From positions 7,440,001 through 7,504,000 of the forward strand of contig NZ_CP109027.1 of assembly GCF_036226885.1 (NCBI RefSeq): a DNA stretch of 64,000 bases, written 5' to 3'. Under the pieces are notes generated by a model. The model did no database searches. It was not told the DNA's origin and saw only the letters and a program-made list of their open reading frames with translations. Each line of letters begins with the position of its first letter. Positions within the stretch are counted from its first letter, which is position 1. Shown piece after piece: positions 38,516 to 45,841 of this stretch. Made by a program: the position numbers and the translations under genes. The stretch comes from Streptomyces sp. NBC_00663. Its GTDB lineage: Bacteria > Actinomycetota > Actinomycetes > Streptomycetales > Streptomycetaceae.

Positions 38516-38929
38516 CTAGCCGCCTATCTCCGGCGTATAGGTCCCGAAGCTCCAGATGTTGCCCTCGACGTCCCGGGCCATGTAGTCCCGCGCTCCGTAG
38601 TCCTGGTCCGTCGGGGGCATCAGGATCTCCGCGCCCTGCTCCACGGCGTGCCGGTGGTGTGCGTCGACGTCGTCCACGGCGACGTACACCCCGGTGGTGC
38701 CCGCGTTCTTCATCGCCGCGTCGAAGACGCCGCCACGGCCCTTGGAGCCGACCATCACCGCGCCGTTGCCCTGCACCAGCTCCGCGTGCAGCACCGAGCC
38801 GTCCTCACCCTCGTACACCGACAGCTCGCTGAAACCGAACGCCTCCGTCAGCTGCCGGATCGCCGCCTTGGCGTCCGTGTACAGCAGCGTCGGGTAGATG
38901 CTGGGCCGCCCACCGCTCGTGCCTGCCAT
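38516..38929 (-). CDS. VOC-family (glyoxalase/bleomycin resistance) protein
   Basis: A 137-residue vicinal-oxygen-chelate fold protein made of two beta-alpha-beta-beta-beta units: IYPTLLYTDAKAAIRQLTEAFGF and TGVYVAVDDVDAHHRHAVEQGAEIL, ending in ARDVEGNIWSFGTY, the typical PhnB-like signature. Members isomerise, bind or detoxify small molecules; the ligand is unknown. ATG at 38929 with GAGGGAG upstream. It is convergent with the preceding hypothetical gene, seven bases away. Confidence 0.85.
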   Translation of the reverse strand: MAGTSGGRPSIYPTLLYTDAKAAIRQLTEAFGFSELSVYEGEDGSVLHAELVQGNGAVMVGSKGRGGVFDAAMKNAGTTGVYVAVDDVDAHHRHAVEQGAEILMPPTDQDYGARDYMARDVEGNIWSFGTYTPEIGG

Positions 38930-39046
38930 GCCGATCACTCCCTCGTGATCCGGAACCACCCGGAAATCGATGAACTCGACGTGCGGCCCAGTCTTGCAGC
39001 GACCACTGACAATCACCCCTGACCAGCGAAAACCCCCGCACATCGG

Positions 39047-39940
39047 TCAGCTGAAGGTGTTGCACTTCGCCATGTCGCCGCTCTCGTACCCCGTCCGGAA
39101 CCACTGCCGGCGCTGCCGCGCCGACCCGTGCGTCCACGACTCCGGCGTCACCCGTCCCTGGAACCGCTCCTGGATCCGGTCGTCGCCCACGGCCGCCGCC
39201 GCGTCCAGCCCGTCGGTGATGTCGGCCGGGGTGAGGCTCGTGACGAGCGGGCGCCCGGTCGACTCGTCGTTCGTCGTGGTCGCGTGGTGCGCCCACACCC
39301 CGGCGTAGCAGTCCGCCTGGAGCTCGACCCTGACCGCGTTGCTGTTCGCGCCCGTGCGTCCGTCCTGGGACCGGCTCAGCGTGCCCATCAGGTCCTGCAC
39401 ATGGTGCCCGTACTCGTGCGCGACGACATAGGCCTGTGCGAAGGCGCCGCCGCTCGCGCCGAACTGCGACCGCAGCTCGTCGAAGAAGCCGAGGTCCAGA
39501 TAGACCTTGCGGTCGCCGGGACAGTAGAACGGCCCGACCGCGGAGGTCGCCGCCCCGCACGCCGTGCCGACCCGCTGGCTGAAGAAGACCGTGGGGGAGC
39601 GGGTGTACGAGCCGCTGCGCCGCGCGAACTCCTGGTCCCAGTAGTCCTGCACGCTGTTGACCACCGCCACCGTCCGGCAGTCGTCCCGGGTGTTCGCGTC
39701 CTGCCCGGTGCGGCAGCTCTGCTGCACCTGCGCGAGACCGGAGGCCGTGGCGGCCGGCTGGTCGGTGCCGCTGTCGGAGAGCCCCAGCTGGTCGGGGCCG
39801 ACGCCGAGGAAGAGCCCCAGCAGCAGGGCGACCAGTCCGGCGATGCCGCCGCCGACGGTCGCCCTGCCCCCGGGGACGCGGCTGCCGCGCACGTCCTGGA
39901 CCTCGGAGGTGTCCAGCTGGGCGTCGTCGTCGAACTGCAT
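39047..39940 (-). CDS. Neutral zinc metallopeptidase (YpfJ family), membrane-anchored
   Basis: A 297-residue putative protease. A short acidic N-terminus (MQFDDDAQLDTSEVQDVRG) is followed by one membrane segment near residues 33-48, leaving the catalytic part outside. The zinc motif HEYGHH is at 175-180; downstream ELQADCYAGVWAH supplies the likely third ligand. Cysteines in pairs suggest disulfides outside the membrane. ATG at 39940 is chosen by similarity of the N-terminus to relatives as I recall them. It is divergent from the ABC-F gene. Confidence 0.87.
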   Translation of the reverse strand: MQFDDDAQLDTSEVQDVRGSRVPGGRATVGGGIAGLVALLLGLFLGVGPDQLGLSDSGTDQPAATASGLAQVQQSCRTGQDANTRDDCRTVAVVNSVQDYWDQEFARRSGSYTRSPTVFFSQRVGTACGAATSAVGPFYCPGDRKVYLDLGFFDELRSQFGASGGAFAQAYVVAHEYGHHVQDLMGTLSRSQDGRTGANSNAVRVELQADCYAGVWAHHATTTNDESTGRPLVTSLTPADITDGLDAAAAVGDDRIQERFQGRVTPESWTHGSARQRRQWFRTGYESGDMAKCNTFS

Positions 39941-39951
39941 GCCGTCATCGT

Positions 39952-39994
39952 GATCCACGGTCCCCGCACCCGCACCCGGGACCAACCGTGGATC
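39952..39994. promoter_or_regulatory. Perfect 10-bp inverted repeat upstream of the metallopeptidase
   Basis: GATCCACGGT (39952-39961) and ACCGTGGATC (39985-39994) are perfect inverted copies separated by 23 bases. They lie in the leader or promoter of the minus-strand peptidase gene, divergent from the ABC-F gene. An RNA stem or a spaced operator would both fit. Confidence 0.5.
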
Positions 39995-40047
39995 CCGAAC
40001 ACCCGCACCCAGAAAAAATGCTTGCACGCCCCCGTTAGACTTGGCCC

Positions 40048-40071
40048 ATGGCCATTCTCCTCGCGCATTAG
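40048..40071 (+). CDS. Seven-residue upstream ORF of the ABC-F gene
   Basis: ATG at 40048 opens MAILLAH and stops at TAG (40069-40071), 58 bases before the ABC-F start. TAGACT seven bases upstream of the ATG could be a -10 box, which would make the transcript start at or near this ATG. After the stop, GGCGG (40074-40078) can pair with CCGCC (40091-40095) or GACGG (40071-40075) with CCGTC (40101-40105), two overlapping, mutually exclusive helices. This fits a ribosome-stalling attenuator; translation is inferred, not shown. Confidence 0.55.
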   Translation: MAILLAH

Positions 40072-40129
40072 ACGGCGGGAACGTCCTCAGCCGCCCACAA
40101 CCGTCAAACACACGCCCTGGAGTCTGTCC

Positions 40130-41728
40130 GTGATCTCCGCCACCGGTATCGAGCTGCGCGCCGGCGCCCGAGTCCTCATCGAGTCCGCCACCTTCCGCGT
40201 CGCCAAGGGCGACCGCATCGGCCTGGTGGGCCGCAACGGCGCCGGGAAGACCACCCTCACCAAGTGCCTGGCCGGCGAGGGCATCCCCGCCGCCGGCCAG
40301 ATCACCCGCTCCGGCGAGGTCGGCTACCTCCCGCAGGACCCCCGCACCGGCGACCTCGACGTCCTCGCCCGCGACCGCATCCTCTCCGCGCGCGGCCTGG
40401 ACGTACTGATCCGCAAGATGCGCGAGAACGAACAGCGGATCGCCAACGGCAGCGGCGCCACCCGTGAGAAGGCGCTGCGCCAGTACGAGCGCCAGGAGAC
40501 CGAGTTCCTCACCAAGGGCGGGTACGCCGCCGAGGCCGAGGCCGCCACCATCGCCGCCGCGCTGAACCTGCCCGACCGGGTGCTCGGCCAGCCGCTGCAC
40601 ACCCTCTCCGGTGGTCAGCGCCGCCGTATCGAGCTGGCCCGGATCCTCTTCTCCGACGCCGACACCCTGCTCCTCGACGAGCCGACCAACCACCTCGACG
40701 CCGACTCGATCATCTGGCTGCGCGACTACCTCAAGACCTACCGCGGCGGCTTCATCGTGATCTCCCACGACGCCGACCTGGTCGAGACGGTCGTCAACAA
40801 GGTGTTCTACCTGGACGCCAACCGCGCCCAGATCGACGTCTACAACATGGGCTGGAAGCTCTACCAGCAGCAGCGCGAGGCCGACGAGAAGCGCCGCAAG
40901 CGCGAGCGGCAGAACGCCGAGAAGAAGGCCGCCGCCCTGCACTCGCAGGCCGACAAGATGCGCGCCAAGGCCACCAAGACGGTCGCCGCGCAGAACATGG
41001 CCAAGCGCGCCGACAAGCTCCTCGCGGGCCTTGAGGCGGTGCGCCAGCAGGACAAGGTCGCCAAGCTGCGCTTCCCCGAGCCCGCGCCCTGCGGCAAGAC
41101 CCCGCTGATGGCGGAGGGCCTGTCGAAGTCGTACGGCTCGCTGGAGATCTTCACCGACGTCGACCTGGCCATCGACAAGGGCTCACGCGTGGTCATCCTG
41201 GGCCTCAACGGCGCGGGCAAGACCACCCTGCTGCGCCTGCTGGCCGGCACCGAGCAGCCGGACACCGGCGCCGTCGTGCCCGGCCACGGCCTCAAGCTCG
41301 GCTACTACGCCCAGGAGCACGAGACCCTCGACCCCGAGCGCACGGTCCTGGAGAACATGCGCTCGGCCGCCCCCGACCTCGACCTTGTCGAGGTGCGCAA
41401 GACCCTCGGCTCGTTCCTGTTCTCCGGCGACGACGTCGACAAGCCGGCCGGAGTCCTCTCCGGCGGCGAGAAGACCCGGCTCGCGCTCGCCACCCTGGTC
41501 GTCTCCTCGGCGAACGTCCTGCTCCTCGACGAGCCCACCAACAACCTCGACCTGGCCAGCCGCGCGGAGATCCTCGGCGCACTGAGCACCTACAAGGGCG
41601 CGGTGATCCTGGTGACCCACGACGAGGGCGCGGTCGAGGCCCTTCAGCCGGAGCGGATCATCCTGCTGCCGGACGGCATCGAGGACCTGTGGGGCGCCGA
41701 CTACGCGGATCTGGTCTCCTTGGCTTGA
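40130..41728 (+). CDS. ABC-F family ATPase (ribosome-associated)
   Basis: A 532-residue soluble protein with two ABC domains and no membrane part. Domain 1: Walker A GRNGAGKTTLTK, signature LSGGQRRRIELAR, Walker B LLLDEPTNHLDAD. A basic coiled linker (QQQREADEKRRKRERQNAEKK) separates it from domain 2: GLNGAGKTTLLR, LSGGEKTRLALA, LLLDEPTNNLDLA. ABC-F proteins act in the ribosomal E site, either as translation factors or antibiotic protectors. GTG at 40130 has TGGAG eight bases upstream. The short upstream ORF hints at induction by ribosome stalling. Confidence 0.93.
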   Translation: MISATGIELRAGARVLIESATFRVAKGDRIGLVGRNGAGKTTLTKCLAGEGIPAAGQITRSGEVGYLPQDPRTGDLDVLARDRILSARGLDVLIRKMRENEQRIANGSGATREKALRQYERQETEFLTKGGYAAEAEAATIAAALNLPDRVLGQPLHTLSGGQRRRIELARILFSDADTLLLDEPTNHLDADSIIWLRDYLKTYRGGFIVISHDADLVETVVNKVFYLDANRAQIDVYNMGWKLYQQQREADEKRRKRERQNAEKKAAALHSQADKMRAKATKTVAAQNMAKRADKLLAGLEAVRQQDKVAKLRFPEPAPCGKTPLMAEGLSKSYGSLEIFTDVDLAIDKGSRVVILGLNGAGKTTLLRLLAGTEQPDTGAVVPGHGLKLGYYAQEHETLDPERTVLENMRSAAPDLDLVEVRKTLGSFLFSGDDVDKPAGVLSGGEKTRLALATLVVSSANVLLLDEPTNNLDLASRAEILGALSTYKGAVILVTHDEGAVEALQPERIILLPDGIEDLWGADYADLVSLA

Positions 41729-41737
41729 TCGAAAGCG

Positions 41738-41758
41738 TGATCCACGGCGTATGGATCA
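41738..41758 (+). terminator. Hairpin just after the ABC-F stop
   Basis: TGATCCA (41738-41744) and TGGATCA (41752-41758) form a 7-bp stem with a 7-base loop ten bases after the stop. A further TGATCCA occurs at 41772-41778. The flanking GTGATCCACGG also occurs upstream of the gene at 39950-39960. Confidence 0.5.
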
Positions 41759-41828
41759 TTCGGCTTACCGGTGATCCATCATCTGTGTGAGATCTCCTCG
41801 TACCGAGGTGTGTCCTACATCCACTTCG

Positions 41829-41861
41829 CGGCCGATCCCTTTGTCGACAAGGGGTCGGCCG
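41829..41861. terminator. Strong palindrome downstream of the ABC-F gene
   Basis: CGGCCGATCCCTT (41829-41841) pairs with AAGGGGTCGGCCG (41849-41861) with a single T-G wobble, giving a 13-bp stem around a 7-base loop TGTCGAC. This is the most stable hairpin in the 41729-42063 gap and the likely main terminator. Confidence 0.65.
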
Positions 41862-41895
41862 TCGTACGTCTCTGACCTGCCCATTCACAAATGAA

Positions 41896-41939
41896 CCCGT
41901 TCGGCGGTACGAACGGGACGGCGTGGAATCACAGATTCC
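41896..41939. promoter_or_regulatory. Two perfect inverted repeats upstream of the small HTH gene
   Basis: CCCGTTCG-GCGGTA-CGAACGGG (41896-41917) and GGAATC-ACA-GATTCC (41925-41939) follow each other within 44 bases, 125-168 bases before the HTH start codon. Either could be an operator or a leader hairpin. Confidence 0.45.
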
Positions 41940-42063
41940 GTATGTGGGGACGTGCTCCTGTCGTCACAACCTTGTCTTACGGACCTTGCCGAATGGGTGG
42001 CCAGGAAGCCCCGGAGGGGTGATCATGAGGGGACCAGAGCGCACTTCCCATGAGGAGGCACGG

Positions 42064-42285
42064 GTGGCCGAGACTCTGAAGAAGGGCAGCCGGGTAACCG
42101 GCGCCGCGCGCGACAAGCTCGCGGCAGACCTGAAGAAGAAGTACGACTCCGGTGCGAGCATCCGGGCGCTGGCCGAGGAGACCGGCCGCTCGTATGGCTT
42201 CGTACACCGGATGCTCAGCGAGTCCGGCGTCACGCTCCGTGGGCGTGGCGGCGCGACCCGGGGCAAGAAGGCCGCGTCGTCCTGA
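42064..42285 (+). CDS. Small helix-turn-helix protein
   Basis: A 73-residue basic protein. It begins VAETLKKGSRVTGAARDKLAADLKKKY and carries a helix-turn-helix in GASIRALAEETGRSYGFVHRML, ending in the basic tail GRGGATRGKKAASS. I recall near-identical small proteins across Streptomyces; no function is assigned. GTG at 42064 has GAGGAGG at the ideal distance; an ATG at 42025 in the same frame is less likely. It stands alone. It may be a DNA-binding regulator or nucleoid-type protein. Confidence 0.85.
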   Translation: MAETLKKGSRVTGAARDKLAADLKKKYDSGASIRALAEETGRSYGFVHRMLSESGVTLRGRGGATRGKKAASS

Positions 42286-42366
42286 TTCCGGGCGGCCCCT
42301 CGGCTTTCGATGGTGGCCACCCGGTCGGTTGTCCGACCGTCCGGGTGGTTACTGTGCAGTCACTTA

Positions 42367-42386
42367 GCCGTGCCATGTGGCACGGC
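42367..42386. promoter_or_regulatory. Perfect 20-bp palindrome upstream of the enoyl-CoA hydratase gene
   Basis: GCCGTGCCA-TG-TGGCACGGC is fully palindromic and ends 28 bases before the ATG, 17 bases before the GGAGG. Its size and symmetry suit a TetR- or GntR-class operator; as RNA it would be an 8-bp hairpin with an AUGU loop in the leader. Confidence 0.6.
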
Positions 42387-42414
42387 GGATGACCGCACTC
42401 ATCGGAGGCGCCCC

Positions 42415-43209
42415 ATGGGCCAGGAACTCGTTCCCCTGCTCGACAAGGACGGCGTACGGCTCACCGTCGAGGACACCCTCGCCACGGTGACGCTGACCAA
42501 CCCGGCCAAGCGCAACGCGCAGAGCCCCGCTCTGTGGCGGACGCTTGCCGAGGCGGGTCGGCTGGTGCCGGGCTCCGTCCGGGTCGTGGTGCTGCGCGGT
42601 GAGGGCAAGTCCTTCTCCGCGGGGCTCGACCGGCAGATGTTCACGCCCGAGGGGATCGAGGGCGAGCCGTCGTTCATCGACCTCGCCCGCAGTGGTGACG
42701 GCGAACTCGACGCTGCCATCGCGGAGTTCCAGGAGGGCTTCACCTGGTGGCGGCGGAGTGACCTCGTGTCCATCGCCGCCGTCCAGGGGCATGCCATCGG
42801 GGCGGGCTTCCAGCTCGCGCTCGCCTGCGACCTTCGCGTCGTCGCCGACGACGTGCAGTTCGCCATGCGCGAGACCAGCCTCGGTCTCGTCCCCGACCTG
42901 ACGGGCACGCATCCGCTCGTCTCGCTGGTCGGCTACGCCCGGGCGCTGGAGATCTGCGCCACCGGGCGCTTCGTGCTGGCCGAGGAAGCCGTCAACACCG
43001 GCCTCGCCAACATCGCCGTCCCCGGGGACCAGCTCGACGACGCCGTACGCGACCTCGCCGGCGCCCTGCTGGCCGCGCCGCGGGACGCCGTCATCGAGAC
43101 CAAGGCGCTGCTGCGCGGTGCCCAGGACCGCACCTACGACGACCAGCGCGCCGCCGAGCGCGCCGCCCAGGCCCGCCGACTGCGTGACCTGGCCGGCATC
43201 GGCGAGTAA
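42415..43209 (+). CDS. Enoyl-CoA hydratase/isomerase-family protein
   Basis: A 264-residue crotonase-fold enzyme. The oxyanion-hole loops are in RGEGKSFSAGLDRQMF and QGHAIGAGFQLALACD, and the active-site region is FAMRETSLGLVPDLTGTHPL. The usual second glutamate position reads DLTG, so hydratase activity is not assured and isomerase or another crotonase reaction is possible. ATG at 42415 has GGAGG seven bases upstream. A 20-bp palindrome lies in its leader. No other fatty-acid genes adjoin it. Confidence 0.88.
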   Translation: MGQELVPLLDKDGVRLTVEDTLATVTLTNPAKRNAQSPALWRTLAEAGRLVPGSVRVVVLRGEGKSFSAGLDRQMFTPEGIEGEPSFIDLARSGDGELDAAIAEFQEGFTWWRRSDLVSIAAVQGHAIGAGFQLALACDLRVVADDVQFAMRETSLGLVPDLTGTHPLVSLVGYARALEICATGRFVLAEEAVNTGLANIAVPGDQLDDAVRDLAGALLAAPRDAVIETKALLRGAQDRTYDDQRAAERAAQARRLRDLAGIGE

Positions 43210-43230
43210 CCCTCACTCAAACCCTCGCCC

Positions 43231-43365
43231 AACCGAGTGACCGGCACTGGCACCGTCACCCATCTGGAGTGACCGGCACCGTCGGCGTCACTCGGCCGAG
43301 GTGACCAGCACGAACACCAGCACGGCCACCGTCACCCGACCGACGTGACCAGTACCGCCACCGTC
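43231..43365. repeat. Degenerate repeats of a gene's 3' end continuing past its stop codon
   Basis: On the minus strand the end of the gene at 43332-44033 (ACGGTGGCGGTACTGGTCAC, then GTCGGTCGGG and the stop) is followed by decaying copies around 43331-43290, 43290-43266 and 43258-43231, each built on ACGGTGCCGGTCAC-like words ending in GAGTG. This looks like 3'-terminal tandem duplication and drift. Confidence 0.6.
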
Positions 43366-44033
43366 GGATGATCGGGGAGTGCCTTCCCCACCCGTTCGCG
43401 GACCGCCCGGGCCACATCCAGTGCCCGGTGGTCCGCGCCGACCGCCACCTCCACCCGGACGTGGCGTCGCGGCAGGGCCGAGTGGTCCTCGCGCTGCCGC
43501 TCCTCGATCTGCACCGCCCGCCCCAGCGCGGCGGTCAGGCCCACCACACCGGGCACCGAGAGGGCCGCGACCGCCGCGGGATCGTCGGCCGGCGCGGCCG
43601 ACGGCGGCTCGGGCCGTCGTACCGGGGCGGCCTCCGGCTCCTCGTCCAGCAGCGCTGTCACCTTCAGATCCACCTCCGCCACCGTCAGGCCCAGCAGCTC
43701 CGTGGCCGCGGTCGCGAGGCCCGACCGCAGCCGGGCCGCCGTCATCGGCAGCGGCTCCTCCGCGGTCGCCGCGAACCGCGCCGAGACCCGCAGGGGACCC
43801 GGCGGCAGACCGCTCGGCGGCGGCGGTACGACGGGCTCCTGCCCGGACTCCGGATCGGCGAGCGCGATCCTCAGCGCCTCCAGCCGTGCGCCGCGCAGCC
43901 CCCGTACCGCGCGCCGCAGCACCGCCTCGGCCGCCTCCTCCGCGATCCACGCGCCGTCGCGCGCACCCCCCAGCGGCAGCAGTCTGCCGAGGCCCAGCTG
44001 ATGCCGTACTGACTGTGTCAAGCGGTCGGTCAT
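43332..44033 (-). CDS. Asp23-cluster-associated protein (annotated elsewhere as nucleopolyhedrovirus P10-like)
   Basis: A 233-residue protein divergent from the Asp23 gene. Two parts resemble Asp23-type alpha/beta segments: VSARFAATAEEPLPMTAARLRSGLATAATELLGLTVAEVDLKV, and RHVRVEVAVGADHRALDVARAVRERVGKALPDHPTVAV at the end. They are joined by a Pro/Ala-rich linker. As I recall, similar proteins carry the unhelpful name given here. ATG at 44033 with GGAG very close upstream; an ATG 15 codons earlier is possible. It is probably part of the envelope stress assembly; that is inference. Confidence 0.72.
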   Translation of the reverse strand: MTDRLTQSVRHQLGLGRLLPLGGARDGAWIAEEAAEAVLRRAVRGLRGARLEALRIALADPESGQEPVVPPPPSGLPPGPLRVSARFAATAEEPLPMTAARLRSGLATAATELLGLTVAEVDLKVTALLDEEPEAAPVRRPEPPSAAPADDPAAVAALSVPGVVGLTAALGRAVQIEERQREDHSALPRRHVRVEVAVGADHRALDVARAVRERVGKALPDHPTVAVLVTSVG

Positions 44034-44120
44034 TACTCCAGCCTGCCGCATCTCAGGCGCGCGCGGACGCAACCCCACTTACGGTGGTTGAAGGACGACG
44101 ACCGAAAGGGATGTACGGCG

Positions 44121-44585
44121 ATGACAGAGCAGACGCAGACTCCCGACGTGGAAAACGCCCCGCAACCGCGCAAGTCCGTCAAGCGTGGCGGCGGAGACCC
44201 GGCGACCCGGGGGCGGACCACCATCGCCGACGGAGTCGTGGAGAAGATCGCCGGGCTGGCCGCCCGGGACGTCCTCGGTGTGCACGCCATGGGCAGCGGG
44301 CTCTCCCGCACCTTCGGCGCCGTGCGCGACCGGGTGCCCGGCGGCTCGAAGTCCGTGACACGAGGCGTCAAGGCCGAGGTCGGCGAGGTGCAGACCGCGC
44401 TCGATCTGGAGATCGTCGTCGACTACGGCGTCTCGATCTCCGATGTGGCGCACGCCGTGCGGGAGAACGTCATCGCGGCGGTGGAACGCATGACCGGCCT
44501 CGAGGTCGTCGAGGTCAACATCGCTGTGAGCGACGTGAAACTTCCGGAAGAAGAGGACGAGGAGCCGGAGCCCCGGATCCAGTGA
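44121..44585 (+). CDS. Asp23/Gls24-family envelope stress protein
   Basis: A 154-residue protein. The Asp23 domain is clear: TIADGVVEKIAGLAARDVLGV at the start, then a Gly-rich insert, ALDLEIVVDYGVSISDVAHAVRENVIAAVERMTGLEVVEVNI and SDVKLPEEE. The C-terminus is acidic. Asp23 proteins of Gram-positive bacteria form membrane-tethered assemblies through AmaP. ATG at 44121 with AGGG upstream. It opens a five-gene plus-strand operon. Confidence 0.9.
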   Translation: MTEQTQTPDVENAPQPRKSVKRGGGDPATRGRTTIADGVVEKIAGLAARDVLGVHAMGSGLSRTFGAVRDRVPGGSKSVTRGVKAEVGEVQTALDLEIVVDYGVSISDVAHAVRENVIAAVERMTGLEVVEVNIAVSDVKLPEEEDEEPEPRIQ

Positions 44586-44616
44586 AGGGTCTCCGGGCGG
44601 CTGAGGGGAGTGCGGC

Positions 44617-44808
44617 ATGAGCATGGCCATGGTCGGCATGATCGCCGGCATGGCGCTGGGCTTCGCCGGGTATTTCGGCGGCTTCGGTGCCTTCCTGCTG
44701 GTGGCGGCCCTGGGTGCGATCGGGTTCGTCGTCGGCCGTTTCTTGGAGGGGGACCTGGAGATCGGCGACTTCTTCCGCACCCGCAACGACCGCCGCGACC
44801 GGCGGTGA
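44617..44808 (+). CDS. Small DUF2273-like membrane protein
   Basis: A 63-residue protein with two hydrophobic segments (MSMAMVGMIAGMALGFAGYF; FLLVAALGAIGFVVGRFL) and the tail EGDLEIGDFFRTRNDRRDRR. Small DUF2273 membrane proteins accompany Asp23 and AmaP in Firmicutes and Actinobacteria, and this one has the right size, place and the G-x-x-x-G-x-x-x-E pattern. ATG at 44617 has GAGGGGAG upstream. Confidence 0.8.
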   Translation: MSMAMVGMIAGMALGFAGYFGGFGAFLLVAALGAIGFVVGRFLEGDLEIGDFFRTRNDRRDRR

Positions 44809-44813
44809 CCTAG

Positions 44814-45197
44814 GTGACCACCGAGGCCGCCGAGGCCGGTGAGCTCCGCGGACCCCTGACCGTCGTACCGCCCGCCGAACGCGGTGCGACCCGGATCGCC
44901 GACCGCGTCGTGGCGAAGATCGCCTCGCAGGCGGCCCGCGAGGCCATCGGGGAGGTCCCGGACGAGGCCGCGCCCCCGCACGCCGGCGTCGTGGTCCACC
45001 ACGACGTCGTCCGCGTCCGGGTCCATCTCGAACTCGGCTACCCCACCGACGTCGGCGCCCGCTGCGCGCGTGTGCGTCGGCATGTGGTCGAGCGGGTACG
45101 CGCGTTGGTGGGAATGGAGGTGTCGGAGGTCGCGGTCCAGGTCGAGCGGCTGCATGTGACCCCGGCGCACGGCGCGGCACAGGGGAGGACGCGATGA
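44814..45197 (+). CDS. Second Asp23/Gls24-like protein (short)
   Basis: A 127-residue paralogue of the protein at 44121-44585: TRIADRVVAKIASQAAREAIGEV, then VRVRVHLELGYPTDVGARCARVRRHVVERVRALVGMEVSEVAVQVERL. GTG at 44814 lies six bases after the previous stop. It overlaps the next gene by 4 nt. It probably co-assembles with the first Asp23 protein. Confidence 0.82.
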   Translation: MTTEAAEAGELRGPLTVVPPAERGATRIADRVVAKIASQAAREAIGEVPDEAAPPHAGVVVHHDVVRVRVHLELGYPTDVGARCARVRRHVVERVRALVGMEVSEVAVQVERLHVTPAHGAAQGRTR

Positions 45198-45841
45198 GCG
45201 AGCTCCAGGGCTCCGAGGGCACGACCCAGCGACTGCCGGTTCTGGAGAAGCCGACCGAACCGGACCACGCACCACCACCGGTCCTCGAAGGCGAGGGCGG
45301 CAACCACCGCTTCTGGTCGCCCCGGCGCATCCCCGCAGCCGTCGTCGCGGTGCTGCTCCTCGCTGGCGCTGGGTTCTTCCTCTACGACATCGCAGCCGTC
45401 CGCGCCGAACAGCCGGCCATGCGCTGGCGCCGCGAACTGGCCACGCAGCTCACCGAGCGCCCCCTCGACGACATCTGGGTCCTCCTGGGCGCCGGTGTCG
45501 CGGCGGCCCTCGGCCTCTGGCTGATCGTCCTCGCCGCCACCCCCGGTCTGCGTGGCGTCCTGCCCATGCGGCGTGTCCACGCCGACGTACGGGCGGGGCT
45601 GCACCGTGAGGCCGCCGCCCTGGTCCTGCGCGACCGCGCCGTCGAGGTCGCGGGGGTGCAGTCGGTCCGGGTCCGGCTGTCCCGCGCCAAGGCCGACGTC
45701 AGCGCGGTCTCGCACTTCCGCGAACTGGACGAGGTACGCGCCGACCTGGACGCCGTGCTCGGCGACGCGATCGGGGGACTGGGCCTGGCCCGGCCGCCCG
45801 CGCTGTCGGTGCGTGTGCGGCGGCCCGGGAAGAAGGGGTGA
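45194..45841 (+). CDS. Membrane protein of the Asp23 operon (DUF6286-like)
   Basis: A 215-residue protein with a hydrophilic acidic N-terminus, two membrane segments (around residues 48-66 and 94-115) and a C-terminal soluble domain (MRRVHADVRAGLHREAAALVLRDRAVEVAGVQSVRVRLSRAKADV) whose strand-helix pattern resembles an Asp23-type fold. ATG at 45194 overlaps the previous stop. It may be one membrane anchor of the assembly. Confidence 0.75.
   Translation: MSELQGSEGTTQRLPVLEKPTEPDHAPPPVLEGEGGNHRFWSPRRIPAAVVAVLLLAGAGFFLYDIAAVRAEQPAMRWRRELATQLTERPLDDIWVLLGAGVAAALGLWLIVLAATPGLRGVLPMRRVHADVRAGLHREAAALVLRDRAVEVAGVQSVRVRLSRAKADVSAVSHFRELDEVRADLDAVLGDAIGGLGLARPPALSVRVRRPGKKG

Noticed and set aside
39128..40129. 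An 866-codon version of the ABC-F protein starting at 39128
   Set aside because: The extra 334 residues run antisense to the metallopeptidase gene and carry no ABC features; GTG at 40130 has a good ribosome-binding site.
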